Of a DNA stretch of 62,530 nt, positions 33,622-46,368 are shown one piece after another. The stretch's first letter is position 1; every line of letters begins with the position of its first letter. The position numbers were made by a program, and so were the translations under genes. A model generated the notes under the pieces. The model searched no databases. It worked only from the letters and a program-made list of their open reading frames with translations, and was not told where the DNA came from. This stretch comes from Acanthaster planci. Taxonomy: Eukaryota > Echinodermata > Asteroidea > Valvatida > Acanthasteridae. Where the stretch lies: assembly GCF_001949145.1 (NCBI RefSeq), contig NW_019091355.1, positions 5,596,588 to 5,659,117 of the forward strand, written 5' to 3'.

Positions 33622-34300
33622 AATTACTTTGTTCATCTTTATAATCATTCATAAGCACCTAGTCAGTTTCCCTATATAGTTTCTTTCATAATACCCCTCC
33701 AAAACAGGAGATCATCTTTCATCCAAGATCCCATGTCTGTTGAATTTCCATTGCTTGGCAACATTACACAGCGGGGCCACTTCACAGTGTGGAGTGGTCA
33801 AACTGTGAAGTCACGATCCTTGCCATCAATTTAAAGCATGTGTCATATCCATAACAGTCTGGCATGTGTGGACTCAATTGGGGTTAGATGTGTTAGAGTG
33901 AACAGCAAGCAAATTCTCATTTAGCCAAGAAACAGGAACTTGAATCCCTGACAACTTCTTTTAATAGAACCCATTTTTGCAGACAGAGAAACATACATGT
34001 ACATGTATCGTTTCTGCTGAATGTACATGTACTGTACGGGTATGTATTACATGTACATTATATGACTTGAAAACAATTTTCAACAACCCTAGTATACTTG
34101 TCACTCTTCACTTTTGGAGTGTAAAGGTACCATATTTTGCAGAGCAGAGAAACACATTTTTAATTTGCATGTAATATGGAAAACAACAGCATAAAAAACC
34201 CGCGCACAATTGTTCATGCTGAACAGTACTTCCTTCTTGACTTACATTTATGCAGTTTTAATTTTAAAAAGCCTGAAAAATGCGAATGCTAAGTTAACAT

Positions 34301-34378
34301 GTGGAAGCATTCATGTGGAAGCATTCATGTGGAAGCATTCATGTGGAAGCATTCATGTGGAAGCATTCATGTGGAAGC
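34301..34378. repeat. 14-bp minisatellite in GBF1 intron
   Basis: GTGGAAGCATTCAT is repeated 5.6 times without a mismatch. Perfect identity implies recent expansion. The unit is not a multiple of three and lies between exons 7 and 8, so it is not coding. Confidence 0.95.
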
Positions 34379-34847
34379 TAAGGGTGAAATGTGCTCATTT
34401 TTTTGAGTGAATTTACAGTAAAAGTGTTTGCTTTTCTGCCTTTGCAAACGTTTCCTGTTTGAAAATTACCATGAGTAACAACAAGAAACAAAAGCAATAT
34501 TACAGCATTTAACACGCTATCGTTTAAAGGTGCCAATATATAATTAACAGTAACCCTGACCATCGGACTCACACTATTTGAACATTCTCGAAGCTGTCTC
34601 AGCTTCCTGGGTAGGATACAGTCCGATGCTGCCATTTCAGGTTCAAATGGCTGAATACAATAACCATATCTATGACTGTACCAAGTTACTTCTGGTTGGA
34701 GAGGGATACCTAGGGTTAAAGTGATTTTCCGAAAGTCATCTGCTAGGATTCAAACCCCTACCCCTATGATCACAATTTACTAACCCAAACCCCGAAGCCA
34801 CATGTCCCTTTAAAATTAGGGAAGACAGCAGCTTGAGGGCCTCCCAC

Positions 34848-35339
34848 CTTGTTCTCTGTAGGCTCCTCCTGCTGCTCTCCTTGCATGGAGATGACCTGAC
34901 CTTGGGTTGGGGTGACGTCACTCTCTGAAGGGGTCACGGCTGAGAGCGAATCCTTCATGTCCACGCCACTGTCGAGGGATGGCGAAGGCGGCAGGGCCTG
35001 CTCGTCTGCCTCTGAGGGTACGTCCAGGGTTGACGGCAGATTGACCTGAGACTGGCTTGCTTCCGAGGAGGCAGTGGTCGCAGTGCCGGGGGTGACGGTT
35101 GTGACAGCAGACATGGTAGCGGATGCTGCTCCTGGAGATGTCGCTGTAACCGGTGCAGTCACTGTCGGGCCCAAGGCGTTGGTGTTGGATGTCGGCGGAG
35201 AAGCGGCCCCCCCTGATTGCATGGAGGGCTCGTCAGTTGGTGTGGTGGCAAGACGGTCCTTCTTGGCACGGACTTTGGGAGAGGGACGGGATTTGCGGCG
35301 GCGACTTCCGTCAGTTATGCCGCCTGGCCGCATTTTTAA
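34848..35339 (-). CDS. GBF1: GBF1 exon 7 (variable linker)
   Basis: The largest coding exon (164 codons). It opens LKMRPGGITDGSRRRKSRPS, equivalent to KMRAGGMSDSSKWKKQKRSP of human GBF1, then becomes a Ser/Thr/Ala/Pro-rich, probably disordered linker with repeated TVTAPVTATSPG-type sequence and an acidic end. This DCB-HUS linker is known to diverge fast between species, as seen here. Phase 0 at both ends. Confidence 0.93.
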
Positions 35340-35817
35340 CTGCAAACAAGATGCTCTCAAAAATGAGCCTAAAGCTTTTGAATTATGTTGCGAAGAACAT
35401 TAAAAACACTTGAAAAGAGTAGTCATATCAACATTGCTGCACTTTTATGGTATTCACATTTTATTTCTGTACAGTAACATAGACATCAGACCCTCCTGAG
35501 CAAACATACATGTACACCCTGGACAGAGCAGTCCTTTTAAAACCAGTAAAGTAACAGATGACATTTCTATGTGGTGAAGCAGAAGCAGCTTAAATTGTTT
35601 GACTGTCCATGACTGATCCAATTCAAAAAGGACATAAATGTTGCAATAGGGAGACAGTTAACATCGTTATTACCAAACGCAGTAACAATTCACATGCTCA
35701 TCATCAAATTTACCGACTAGATAAAGAAAGTGAAACTGAAGAATGACTTTCTCATATCGACAAAGCAGACGAAGCAGACATCAGTGAAACTATGTGATGC
35801 TAAAACATCACGAGTAC

Positions 35818-35921
35818 CTTTCTCATGCCCGAGAGTTTCTCCTCTTTGAACTGTGGCAATCTCGAGAAGAGCAGCTGCACCATATCAACCAGCGTGTGCT
35901 CTGCCGATCGGCGTAGAAGCT
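35818..35921 (-). CDS. GBF1: GBF1 exon 6 (end of DCB)
   Basis: Encodes ELLRRSAEHTLVDMVQLL then FSRLPQFKEEK, matching human LLRKSAEHTLVDMVQLLFTR. Acceptor TTGCCTTTCAG; donor AAG|GTACTC. Confidence 0.96.
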
Positions 35922-36462
35922 CTGAAAGGCAACCACAGTATGGAACTTGTTACTAATCTACCCGATGGGTGATCTTTGCTACAGCTCACTCAAAGTGCTT
36001 TGTAAACAGTACCTTTAAATTAAAATTAATTTTGCAATAGCAAAATGCGAAGGAAACTTGTGAAAATAACAGAACTCTCTTTCTAAATGTGGCGAATGTA
36101 AGCAGGCAAACAAAAAAATATATGTACAAGTTTTTAGATGTGAAAAAATTGTTGACAGGTGTTTCGTGAAGACAGGAAAGACCGGATTTGTTTCATTATT
36201 TTTTTTAAAAATTTTCAAATGTGTTTTTCTAACTTACTGATATGAATTTTACAGTCGTACCAAAACTTTAGGATCGGTCATGTAACCAGACACAAAACTA
36301 TTTTTTTGGACTTAAAAGGTGTATTTAAATCCAGCCAGGCTGGCCAATCAGCTGTTTTGGTAGAGAAGTTAGACTGACGCAATTGGGCACGTGTGGTGGG
36401 CCTGATCGATTTCATTACATGAACTCAACCTAGGCCACCAAATTTTCATGAGGGCCAGTGTG

Positions 36463-36508
36463 GTGCACTTCCCCACTGGCCCTGCCGTGCACTTCCCCAC
36501 TGGCCCTG
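36463..36508. repeat. two-copy 24-bp direct repeat in GBF1 intron
   Basis: GTGCACTTCCCCACTGGCCC occurs at 36463 and again at 36487, a perfect short tandem duplication. AGGGCCAGTG just upstream is complementary to the repeat's CACTGGCCCT, so the sequence can also fold back. Confidence 0.7.
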
Positions 36509-37038
36509 TGGGCCACCAAAAGATTGAAGTTAATTTCGACCCCCGCAGATTCAACAGGGCCCTAATTTCACAAAGCAGAAAATATCGTTCCGTAAAGTTA
36601 CTTTGGCCAGTGACCACAAGCCAGGCAAATATTCTCCTTTTCCAGGCAAATGTCTGAGCTTATCAGCTGTCATTAAGGTACTACAGGTTTGTGCACATTC
36701 TGGGGAAAATTCAAATTTCCTAAGCATTGGAAATACGGATTAATTATTGCCAGCTTTTTGGCCAAACTGCCATCAGCTACTGGTACATGTACATGTTTTG
36801 TGACTGATGTTCAGCCAATCTTTTCTATGCAGTAACAAAAATGTGAAGCATTGTTCCCCATTTAGCAGTCTTATGAAATTGGGCCTGGTGTATGTGCATA
36901 TATGTTCACTGTGTCCTTCCCAAGTTTTTCGTAAGTACCTGGCCACAAGCCTTGATCTGTAATCCAGTACACACAAAACACTGGTAATAATGCATACAAG
37001 TGCTCTCATCAATAACAATCATGCTAACTGGCACTCAC

Positions 37039-37147
37039 CACTTAGTCTCATCTCAAAGCAAATTCTGAAGCAAGACTGCATGATCTCACAGACAGACTCA
37101 TTGGAGAGGTGTGCTCCAACAGGGGTCAGAAGTAAAGTCCTGAGAAC
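37039..37147 (-). CDS. GBF1: GBF1 exon 5 (DCB domain)
   Basis: Encodes [18 protein letters not shown] then [18 protein letters not shown], nearly identical to vertebrates. Donor AGTG|GTGAGT, phase 1 into exon 6. Confidence 0.96.
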
Positions 37148-37231
37148 CTGTGAAGCCAAGCAAATCAGACCCAAACGGGGAATCAGAAATGACATACATG
37201 TACAACAAAGCATGGAACCTTCATACAATGA

Positions 37232-37893
37232 NNNNNNNNNNNNNNNNNNNNNNNNNNNNNNNNNNNNNNNNNNNNNNNNNNNNNNNNNNNNNNNNNNNNN
37301 NNNNNNNNNNNNNNNNNNNNNNNNNNNNNNNNNNNNNNNNNNNNNNNNNNNNNNNNNNNNNNNNNNNNNNNNNNNNNNNNNNNNNNNNNNNNNNNNNNNN
37401 NNNNNNNNNNNNNNNNNNNNNNNNNNNNNNNNNNNNNNNNNNNNNNNNNNNNNNNNNNNNNNNNNNNNNNNNNNNNNNNNNNNNNNNNNNNNNNNNNNNN
37501 NNNNNNNNNNNNNNNNNNNNNNNNNNNNNNNNNNNNNNNNNNNNNNNNNNNNNNNNNNNNNNNNNNNNNNNNNNNNNNNNNNNNNNNNNNNNNNNNNNNN
37601 NNNNNNNNNNNNNNNNNNNNNNNNNNNNNNNNNNNNNNNNNNNNNNNNNNNNNNNNNNNNNNNNNNNNNNNNNNNNNNNNNNNNNNNNNNNNNNNNNNNN
37701 NNNNNNNNNNNNNNNNNNNNNNNNNNNNNNNNNNNNNNNNNNNNNNNNNNNNNNNNNNNNNNNNNNNNNNNNNNNNNNNNNNNNNNNNNNNNNNNNNNNN
37801 NNNNNNNNNNNNNNNNNNNNNNNNNNNNNNNNNNNNNNNNNNNNNNNNNNNNNNNNNNNNNNNNNNNNNNNNNNNNNNNNNNNNNNNNNNNNN
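37232..37893. other. assembly gap (662 N)
   Basis: Unresolved bases inside the GBF1 intron between exons 4 and 5. The flanking exons join in phase without missing protein sequence, so no conserved exon needs to be hidden here. Long open frames crossing the gap are artefacts. Confidence 0.99.
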
Positions 37894-38329
37894 ACCAACT
37901 GCATCCAGACTTAAAGTGTAGCCCTAAATTGCACAAGAGGTGAAATTCTGGCAAGGCCAATGTATCTCGTTAATAATCTGAACTGAAGGAGATAAGCATA
38001 GCTTCAAAAGGAAAGTCCAGAGAAAAAGTCACGCCAACGTTTAGGATGCCACTGTGTGTTTAAGCCTTAACCAAAGGTTTGGTCAGAGTTCTCATCCAAA
38101 TTCCATGTCAGAAAAAATGGCCCAGAAGAAGAGATCCTGACATTTCACTGTGTTCAAATGCCACTGAAATCTAGACGCCAGGGTAACGGAGAGAGCAAAC
38201 TTATATTCTGGAAATTTTTGTCTGAACATTTGAAGCCATGGGTTACAGATGAAATATGACCAGTCTGGCACGGCCAACCAGACAAGCCCTACAAACAGAA
38301 AGCTGGGAGGAAATGACACGCAAAATTAC

Positions 38330-38448
38330 CTGGAGAATCTTCATGAGTACCACTTCGTCGGATCCTGGATCTGTACCAACAAACCTTGCGTGGGTGACGG
38401 CATCCGCTATGTTTTCAATCCCTGAGGTGGCACCTTCAACTGATGTGT
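38330..38448 (-). CDS. GBF1: GBF1 exon 4 (DCB domain)
   Basis: Encodes a variable start, then [18 protein letters not shown] and EVVLMKILQ, the highly conserved DCB helix region. Ends CAG|GTAATT in phase 0. The following intron contains the assembly gap. Confidence 0.95.
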
Positions 38449-39121
38449 CTGATTGTGAGGGGTATAACAATGTTACATTTGAGAATCAAGGGGGCAATTT
38501 TTGGTTCAAGTAAAAATTTGACGGAATCTGAGAGAGTCAAGAAGAAATAAAAAGAGTTGTAACTGATTAGGCATTATGTGTACATTTTTGTGGGTCTGTC
38601 AAGCAAACACATTCACAAAACAGTGTGCTACCAAAAGGTTGCCAAGGGAGGCCATTTTTCATGTTTTATGGTAGACAAATGCATGACCACTTTGCTGTAA
38701 TTTGCATTTGTGTGCATGTCAGGAAACAACTTGGGTGAATTTTTGATAGATTGGTACATTGCATGCGCTAGAAAGAAGACATTAATAAAATTACTACTTG
38801 AAATACGCTTAGAATCTTCTTCCCGACAACGAACATCAGAAATCAAGTTTGTTGCATGCAGCCAACAAAGAGAATTTGTTAACCATTTAACAAAGTCCCA
38901 TTGCGAAAATGGCCTTTCCTTGGTACCTGTAACCTCTTAGTGGCCCTACCGAAATGTATTGTAAACTTGCTGCGTTGTTTAGGTGAAACTTAAAAAGTGA
39001 TCCAATACTCGTTCACGATAAAGTGCAAAGAAAACAAGCTATTTCTTTCTTACTTACCTGCCTTTTGCAAACTTTCAAAAGGTAACCATGCTACTACAGT
39101 ACATGAACATACACTTCCTAC

Positions 39122-39253
39122 CTAGCATTCCATAGGACAGAAACTTGTTGATGGAGGACAGAGCGAAGCCTGTGATTGGTCCAGTAGTGTCTTCAGACCG
39201 GATGACATCGAGGAAAGGACATAAAAACACATTGGGCTCTATATCTGCTATAT
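39122..39253 (-). CDS. GBF1: GBF1 exon 3 (DCB domain)
   Basis: Encodes DIADIEPNVFLCPFLDVI then RSEDTTGPITGFALSSIN, almost identical to human GBF1 around IEPNVFLRPFLEVIRSED. Follows an 11.4-kb intron rich in repeats. Donor CTAG|GTAGGA. Confidence 0.95.
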
Positions 39254-39649
39254 CTGAAAGGGGGCAAAATCAAATAAAAAAAAAGACTAAGAGCCTTGCA
39301 TTCCATCAAAGTCTTTCACTGAAGTTGACTGAACTACAATGCACTTATTAGTACCTCAAATATTAAAAATCATAAAATCTATGGACTTTCGAGGCTGTGG
39401 AAATAATGTCCTTACATTTTTTAACCTGTATCCTTTTTATTTTTAGAAGTGGATGAAAATTATTGCTCGTATTGTTTGAATATCTCCAAGGGCCAAGCTA
39501 CTCCACTATATTAGTTATTGAAAAATGGCTTTTTCTCAGGACTTTCTAGTACCTGTTCTGCCTCCCCCTGCCTACATTTAAAAGCTACTGCTCTTTCACA
39601 TGGTGATGTTGAGGGCATTTATACATGACATCTACATGTATATGTATAT

Positions 39650-39921
39650 TGTAGCGCCGGCGGGTCAGGCCGGTGGGGGCGCCAGCTCGGACCCGCATGG
39701 AGTTGGCTGGCTGCCCCGGCTGGTATGCGAACGGCCTGCGGTTTTCCCGCCTCGCGCCTGCGCAGTCCCTACCGACGGGCGCCATGTTTAGAGCTTGTCT
39801 GAAAAACACATTGCTGTGGACGCTACAGCAATAAAACAGAGATTTCGTGACCAGAACAGCGAGTTGCGGCTGTGTGTGTATCTATACTAGCATCGGACCC
39901 TAATCCGTAGGACACGCTACA
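39650..39921 (+). mobile_element. solo LTR (Gypsy-type ends)
   Basis: Begins TGTAGCGCCGG and ends ACACGCTACA, the TG...CA and TGTAGCG/CGCTACA ends typical of Gypsy LTRs. 272 bp, GC-rich first half, AATAAA about 90 bp before the end as an LTR polyadenylation signal. No primer-binding site or gag/pol follows, so it is a lone LTR. Flanks TATAT/ATACT are not an exact duplication. Strand taken from the AATAAA position. Confidence 0.7.
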
Positions 39922-41518
39922 ATACTCTGTACATAAATGTACAAATAAATGTATACAAGGAGACCTGTACAAATGTGCATGTGCTGTACTTGGTATAAAT
40001 ATTAAATACCTGACTGGCTTTTGATCAACAGAACGGGCCAACATTAAGTCTGGAGGAATGTTCTCAGGAGAACATGCATGAGTGCATCTGATGAGTGCTT
40101 GGCTGAACAGCACGGGCTTGTAAAATACACTATGCACAGTGAACATATACACAGCAAACGACTTTAAGAGACGGACTTGAGGATAAGGAAAATGGAAAAC
40201 AAGCCATGAAAACCAAAACAAATCACATTCAGCAAGTTTCATGACTAAGTAAGCAGAGGTAAAGTCTAATGAATGCCAACAACAGTTCTGGTGTTACATG
40301 TGACACAGCCTTCAACTTCACGACACACAGATATTAGTCCTTAGTATCCTTAATGGTTTCACAAATTACCCATGGAAGCATGACATTTGCTTCACTTAAT
40401 GTCCCGAACTGGCTCGTTTGCATTCTAGCCTGGACGTACAAAGCTTGATCCCACAGAAATCTGTAGTAGTCTGTGATCATTCCGCGAGTCAGATAGAAAA
40501 TCTGGGACAGTTGTGAGGAAATGACTTAATAAATTGTTGGCAATATCTTTTTTTACTGTTGTCGTGGCTGATACTCTTAAACATCTACATGTAACGGTTC
40601 CATGAATCATAAAAACATTTCAAACTCTTTGTTGCTGCAGGTTATGACAAATCATAATTTTCTAATTCATAAAATCCAATGACACAAAAAATGCAAACAA
40701 ACTTTCTTCAAACAGAACTCTGAAAAACATCTTGCAGTTAATGTGAAAGATGTATGCGCATGTATTAGGACACTAAGTAAACAGAAAATGAAGCAAAAAG
40801 TATGTAATTTCTTGTTGATAAATATAATGACTACCAGGGGCTTATATCGGTAGCTAGCTCTGTGAACACAATAACTTTTAGCAGGTGCTACATAAGTATT
40901 TGAACAGTGCCCCCAGGTGTCAAATAATGTCATGTCCCTGCTTGTTAGTCCCCCTCTCCCCCGATGGAAGCTAACCCCCTATGCTAAAATAAAAAGCTGG
41001 TGAGAACACTGGACTTCAGATATGTACTGTATATACACAGGTTGTACGTATATGTATCATTTATCACGACCAGAAGCGCTTCAAATTCTTCTCATGATTT
41101 AAACTTTCAAAAAATATTTTTCTTAATAATATAAGGTCACCTTTAATCAAATTCTGACATGAAAAGACAGTCTGTACATGTCTTTACATGAACGGTCACA
41201 ATATTGACAACTACATGTACATGTACAATGTAAGTCAGATTATGGTCACTAAAATTTCTTGTAATATATAAATGTAAAATTAGCAAAAGAAATAATTATG
41301 AGATGTTGGGTAGACTCAAGCTGCACACTTTGTATGTGAATGAATACACTACATGTGTATAGATCTGTACTCAACTGACTGATGTGGTTTGTATGCAGAG
41401 CCATACACAGGCCCACCTTATGCATGATTAATGAGATGCTTATTCCTTGTGAATAAGTAATGAGATGACAATTAAGGCACTGCTTTCCAAATGTCAGTTC
41501 TGTGGTGTACACAATCAT

Positions 41519-42610
41519 ACATGTACATATACATGTAAGTACATGTGTATTCATCTACATGTATGTACATGTACTGTACACGTTCTTGCAATTGTACACT
41601 GCATGTTGTACATGTAACTAAGTACTGGAATCTACACTGCAACCAATTTTGAGATCATATGCAGAACTTCTCCTTGTAATCTGCACCTTTCCAAAGAGTT
41701 CTGCTCTGTCAACAAAGCAACCCACACATGAAAATGCTTGATCTCTATGTCAAATGAATGATGACACACTCCCTCAAATGGCATGGTGAATGAAAACAAA
41801 GCTCCCACTTCAACAATTAAGCACAGCATATAATAAATCTATCTAATCACTCCCTGTGTCTTAAACACGCCAATATTTCAAGATACAAGGTATTTAAATT
41901 GCTTCCATATGGAGCGAACACTGCTTCTTCACTACACGTCTTGAGTTTGTGACGTACAATGTACATGCATGCAGTGGGATCTGCATACAGGAGAATACAG
42001 GACATGTACGTGTACATGTACAGTACACATTATACCCAATGCAAGCCGTGAGTTCCTTAGAGGATCTTATCGAGCAGATGCCAGCATGCATCCTGAGCAA
42101 AAGTCTTGGCCGTGTTGTCAGAGCAGGAACAGTGGGAGCATGGGCACTCACATGCATTACACGTACATGTAGTTGTGCCAGAGATTGGGTTGTACAAAAC
42201 AGAAAGGAAATCCATCCATGTTGACAGCAGCAAAATGGACAGGTCCATAAAATATGAACCTCATCTTGACGTCATTAGCCCTTTGTACAATTCCAACCAC
42301 ATGTAATATAAACGTGTACATGCACCATACATGTATATTCCATACAGAGTGAACTGAACCAAAGACCTTAATTACAAACAAGACCAGAATAACAAATGTG
42401 ATGTTTGCTTAAGTATATTAGAACATGGGCCTCACGTTGATGCCATTTCTACAAGACAATGCATGGAGGAAGGTTCTACGTGTACACATACGGTAGTACA
42501 AGTACATATACATGTACAGTACATGTACAATGTATGAGCACATGTACATGTGCAATATAAGTCCCATACAGCTGTGAATATCAAACCATGTACCTGTACA
42601 TGTACACCTG
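41519..42610. repeat. cluster of ACATGTACATGT-type palindromes
   Basis: Runs built from overlapping ACATGT, TGTACA and CATGTACATG recur, densest at 41519-41582 and 42496-42610, and elsewhere in the window (8325, 33990-34060, 43955, 46430, 48941-49020, 50820, 56370-56408). Self-complementary 12-16mers of this kind are not a simple microsatellite, because units are irregularly joined. Confidence 0.8.
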
Positions 42611-44205
42611 CTTAACTTACAAAACATTCAAAGGCACACCAATACTGCCATTTAATCACATTTCTGAAAGTTAATTCAGCTTTATTCATACTTAGACTGG
42701 CATTATTTGTGCCAACAACATTTTGGATGAATCCAATATCCCATCCAACAAAGATTTTTGCTCGCACACAATGTACATGTATGTACGCAAGTGTATGCGC
42801 CCCCCAACACTGAAACAATACCCCCCCAGCACGTAAACACTCTTGCCAAATGTTTACCACATTATCCTTAATCATTATAGGGTATTCCTTTTTTTAAATA
42901 TTAGCCTAGACTAGTACATGTACTTTTCTCTCTTGGTACAAGTCACAAGGCATGCCTGTACCTGATTCATTCTGTCAGCTCTTTGTGAATAATTTGGAAG
43001 TAATATGTTGGCTTGTTTAGTTTTCTTGGCTTGGCCTGACAAGCTCTCCTGTTGGTGTATTATAATCTATGTACATGTGTATCTGACTGCTTCAACTTAT
43101 ACTGTACATGTACAATGGCAAACACCAAGATGGAATTGAAATATTGTCACTGGTGGCCTGACGTGGAATGTTTCAGTTTCATTCACAGATTTCCTTTCTT
43201 TGATTTTTACTCAGTTTATCCTCATTTTTCCTATATATGTAAATGTACATGTCTGTGCATGTATACACTACATGTATATTGTTACCAGTCATCTTTGAAA
43301 CAAAGAATTAAGGAATAAATTCCAAGTTTTCAAGATGTATTTTTTGCGTTGGGGAGATGTTTAATTTAATTAAACATTGTTAATAGTTACACAAGTTAAT
43401 AGGTACCCATGCATGGACAAGAAAGCTTTGTCAGTAAGGGGGAAAATGCATTCCATCTGACAGGGGTTGTAAGCATGCCTCCAGCGAGGTTCCTGGCAGG
43501 TCACTAGGGAGGGACTAGGAGGCAAAGGAACAACCACTGTGTCAAATGAGTAAACTGACAGGCTCAAACTCTGTACAAACCCACTGCCGATGCTCAAGTC
43601 AAGAGACAGAATCTGTACAGTGCAGCTAGAGGAGGAGGGAAGCTCTGACAAAGTGCAGTCTGTTTGTGGTGAATAATTCACATGTGATCATCCCCCTGAA
43701 GTCCCTCCATCTCATCTACATGCTTTGACTTCTACATCTACATCTGACTTGCTTTGGCTGAAAAACAAATGCCTTTTTTGATATAAAAATGTCATAAAAT
43801 TTGAATTTGGACCAGGATAGCATTTCTGCCCCTACATGTCGTTTTACATTTGAAGGTGTTTAGAATGAACAGCTCTAGTCCCAACGTGCAACTGTAAATC
43901 AAGATTAAGATTTCATTCCCCTATACCGGTAGCTCTGCAAACATGAGATTTACATGTACATGTACATATAATTGTGCACAACACATCAAACACTGGTCAG
44001 AGACTGGAGGAATTTCACTGAAGTTTCAAATAAATGTACAAGTACACGACAATTATGAAAACGTGTTCGTTCAAATGCATTGCAGTGTACAGTACCAGTA
44101 TCTTACATGTACATTGTACGTGTACAATAAGGGAAAGTCTGAGTTTGCCATTCTGGGCCGATTCGTAGAATTACTAAGCTCGGAAATTTGTTTAACTTTA
44201 ACCTT

Positions 44206-44600
44206 CCTCAATCCTTCAAAATCCTCTGGGTGGTTTTGGAGGCTTTTGGAAGATTGAGGCTGCATGGCAAAACTGCAATGCTGATTACGTAGGATGCATT
44301 GCGTAGGATGCATTGTCTCAAGATTGTGGGTTCAACGTTGTGTTGCTCATGTTCAGCCATGCATATTCATGCCCACATAAGTGAAACCTCCATACTGCTC
44401 CAGCATACATGTACATTTCACACTGCCTCAACATGTAATGATGACAGGAGTTGCCAGAGGATTTTGAAGGATTGAGGCAGTGGGCACCCCTCCACGAAAC
44501 ATATTTGAGAAATACCTATCAGAGGATTTTGGAGGACTGAGGCTGTATCCAATTTTTTCATGGGGCAGTTGGAGGATTTCAAGGATTGAGGGTGTATCCT
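44206..44600. repeat. inverted and direct copies of a 21-bp motif
   Basis: 44206-44226 and 44457-44477 are perfect 21-bp inverted complements (GAGGATTTTGAAGGATTGAGG sense). Imperfect direct copies follow near 44522 and 44572, and one near 44238. A related CCTCAGTCCTCCAACAGGTG sequence with GAAGGATTGAGGAG lies at 21335-21372. A short dispersed repeat family. Confidence 0.7.
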
Positions 44601-45692
44601 AGCCAAAAAGCCTGGGCGATTAGGCACGTACATGTACGGCATGTTTCATTCCTCAACTTAGATTTGCTTAAAGTTCAGGGTCGTACACTTGAACGCCAAT
44701 GAGCTTTTGTGATGGAAATGAGACGTCTGATGGATTATTTTGTTAGTCAATGATCTTATGTAAGCAAATATACATCAGCCTTTTTTGAGCAGTGAATATT
44801 TGTTTATTTCCTTTCTTTGTGTAAAAAAAAATTGATATCCTTGCAACTGCGGTTTTCATAAGAATTAAAAACACATAAATATGAAGCCAGTGTTAAACTA
44901 AAGGCCATCTTGATGGTTATTAGCTTGCAAAAGTTTTTTTAATCGAGATTCACAAACTTAAAAATCTGGTTTGCTGTAATTTCATTCTGTCAGAACAAGT
45001 CATTGCCTAACCAAAAGTCCAGTTGATATTCGAATAGTGTAGAATTTAGTAGGATTTAATGGTGTTGATAAAAAGCAGTTGATGATATGTCAAGGATCAA
45101 TAGTCGCTTCTAATGACGAAAAAACTTTTTGCACATTTGGCTTTATCATGTGTGTCATTACAAACGTCCGTTGCAAATATATATATGTGGGGTTTATCCT
45201 CAGGAAAACCCTTACAAGAAATATTTTCAATGGTTTATGTTGTACTCTGTGTTGGCAACACGCAGTGCAGCGTCTCCATGTGAGACTACAGCAAGCACAA
45301 GTATCGAACATTGGCTACGGCTCTTCACTGCTGCATCCTCTTATCAAAATTCGAAGCCGTAGTTGCAGGGGACAGAACCGGATTATGGCAACCCCTGTCA
45401 TGCGCCGCCCCATTCAATCCATGTATTAGCTAAATTGATACACCGGCAGTGCTGGATGAACATACGTGTAGGGTTAACACAAAAAGGACATGTACATGTA
45501 CGAAAAATGGCCAAAAATGCTACCAGCCAAAATAACAAGCAGTGAATACATCTACATGTAGGTCTGTATGTCACTAATTTGTGACAGTTTCAGACTTTCC
45601 TCAACATATTTGGTGCTACCTGAAAGGATGTACATGTATGTATCTCATCCACACTTTCGTCTGGAATTAAGACTAGACCCAAGACCACAACC

Positions 45693-46368
45693 GACCTTTT
45701 CACTAAATTCCTAATTATGCATGCATGCGCATAAATGGCCTTGGTGGCAAGAAGTGTGAGCAGGCCATTGAAGGTATTGGGGTGCGACTTTGATGATCAT
45801 TCTATTTCATGTACATGGCCTACCATTGAACCTGCTCATAGTTTGGAGTGATACCGAAGGAAATGGCATCCAGTTGTGTTTGGGTTTGTACGAAAAGACA
45901 AAGTGCAGATTCAAAAGAGAAAGGGATCTGGTTCTTCAGATTTCTCAAGTGCAGAAAGTAGTGAATTGAATAGGTACATGTACAGTACATGTACACTGAA
46001 CATCAGTACGTGTTTACAAATGCACGGGTTGCTCCAAAAAAACTAACGATGTAATTTATAGTAATTACCGGTGTGATGGAAGGGGCCATGCTAATTAGAA
46101 ATGGCGATCTTGGGCGCACAGGAAAAATCCGTTTTTTACATGTACATGTAAAGTCTTCTTATAGAGCGATTAAAAATCCCGCTTAGATTAGAAACTAATA
46201 GCAAAATGATTTAATGAAGAAAAAACTGAACAAAGCCAGAAAAGCTGAGAGAAAAATGATCATCAAAGTTGCACCCCTATACCTTTTCAATGGCCCGCTC
46301 ACACTTCTTGCCGCCAAAGCTGTTTGTGCGCATGCGTGCATAATTATGAATTTAGCAGTGAAAAGGTC
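45693..46368. mobile_element. long inverted-repeat MITE (about 110-bp arms)
   Basis: The first about 110 bp and last about 110 bp are inverted copies, both running from GACCTTTTCAC through TAATTATGCAYGCATGCGCA to GTGCRACTTTGATGATCATT. The 676-bp element has no coding capacity. A shorter related element occurs at 59102-59284. Superfamily not assigned. Confidence 0.75.

Noticed and set aside
37019-37960. Open frames of 227-317 codons around 37 kb
   Set aside because: They run through the 662-bp N gap; only GBF1 exon 5 at 37039-37147 is real coding sequence there.
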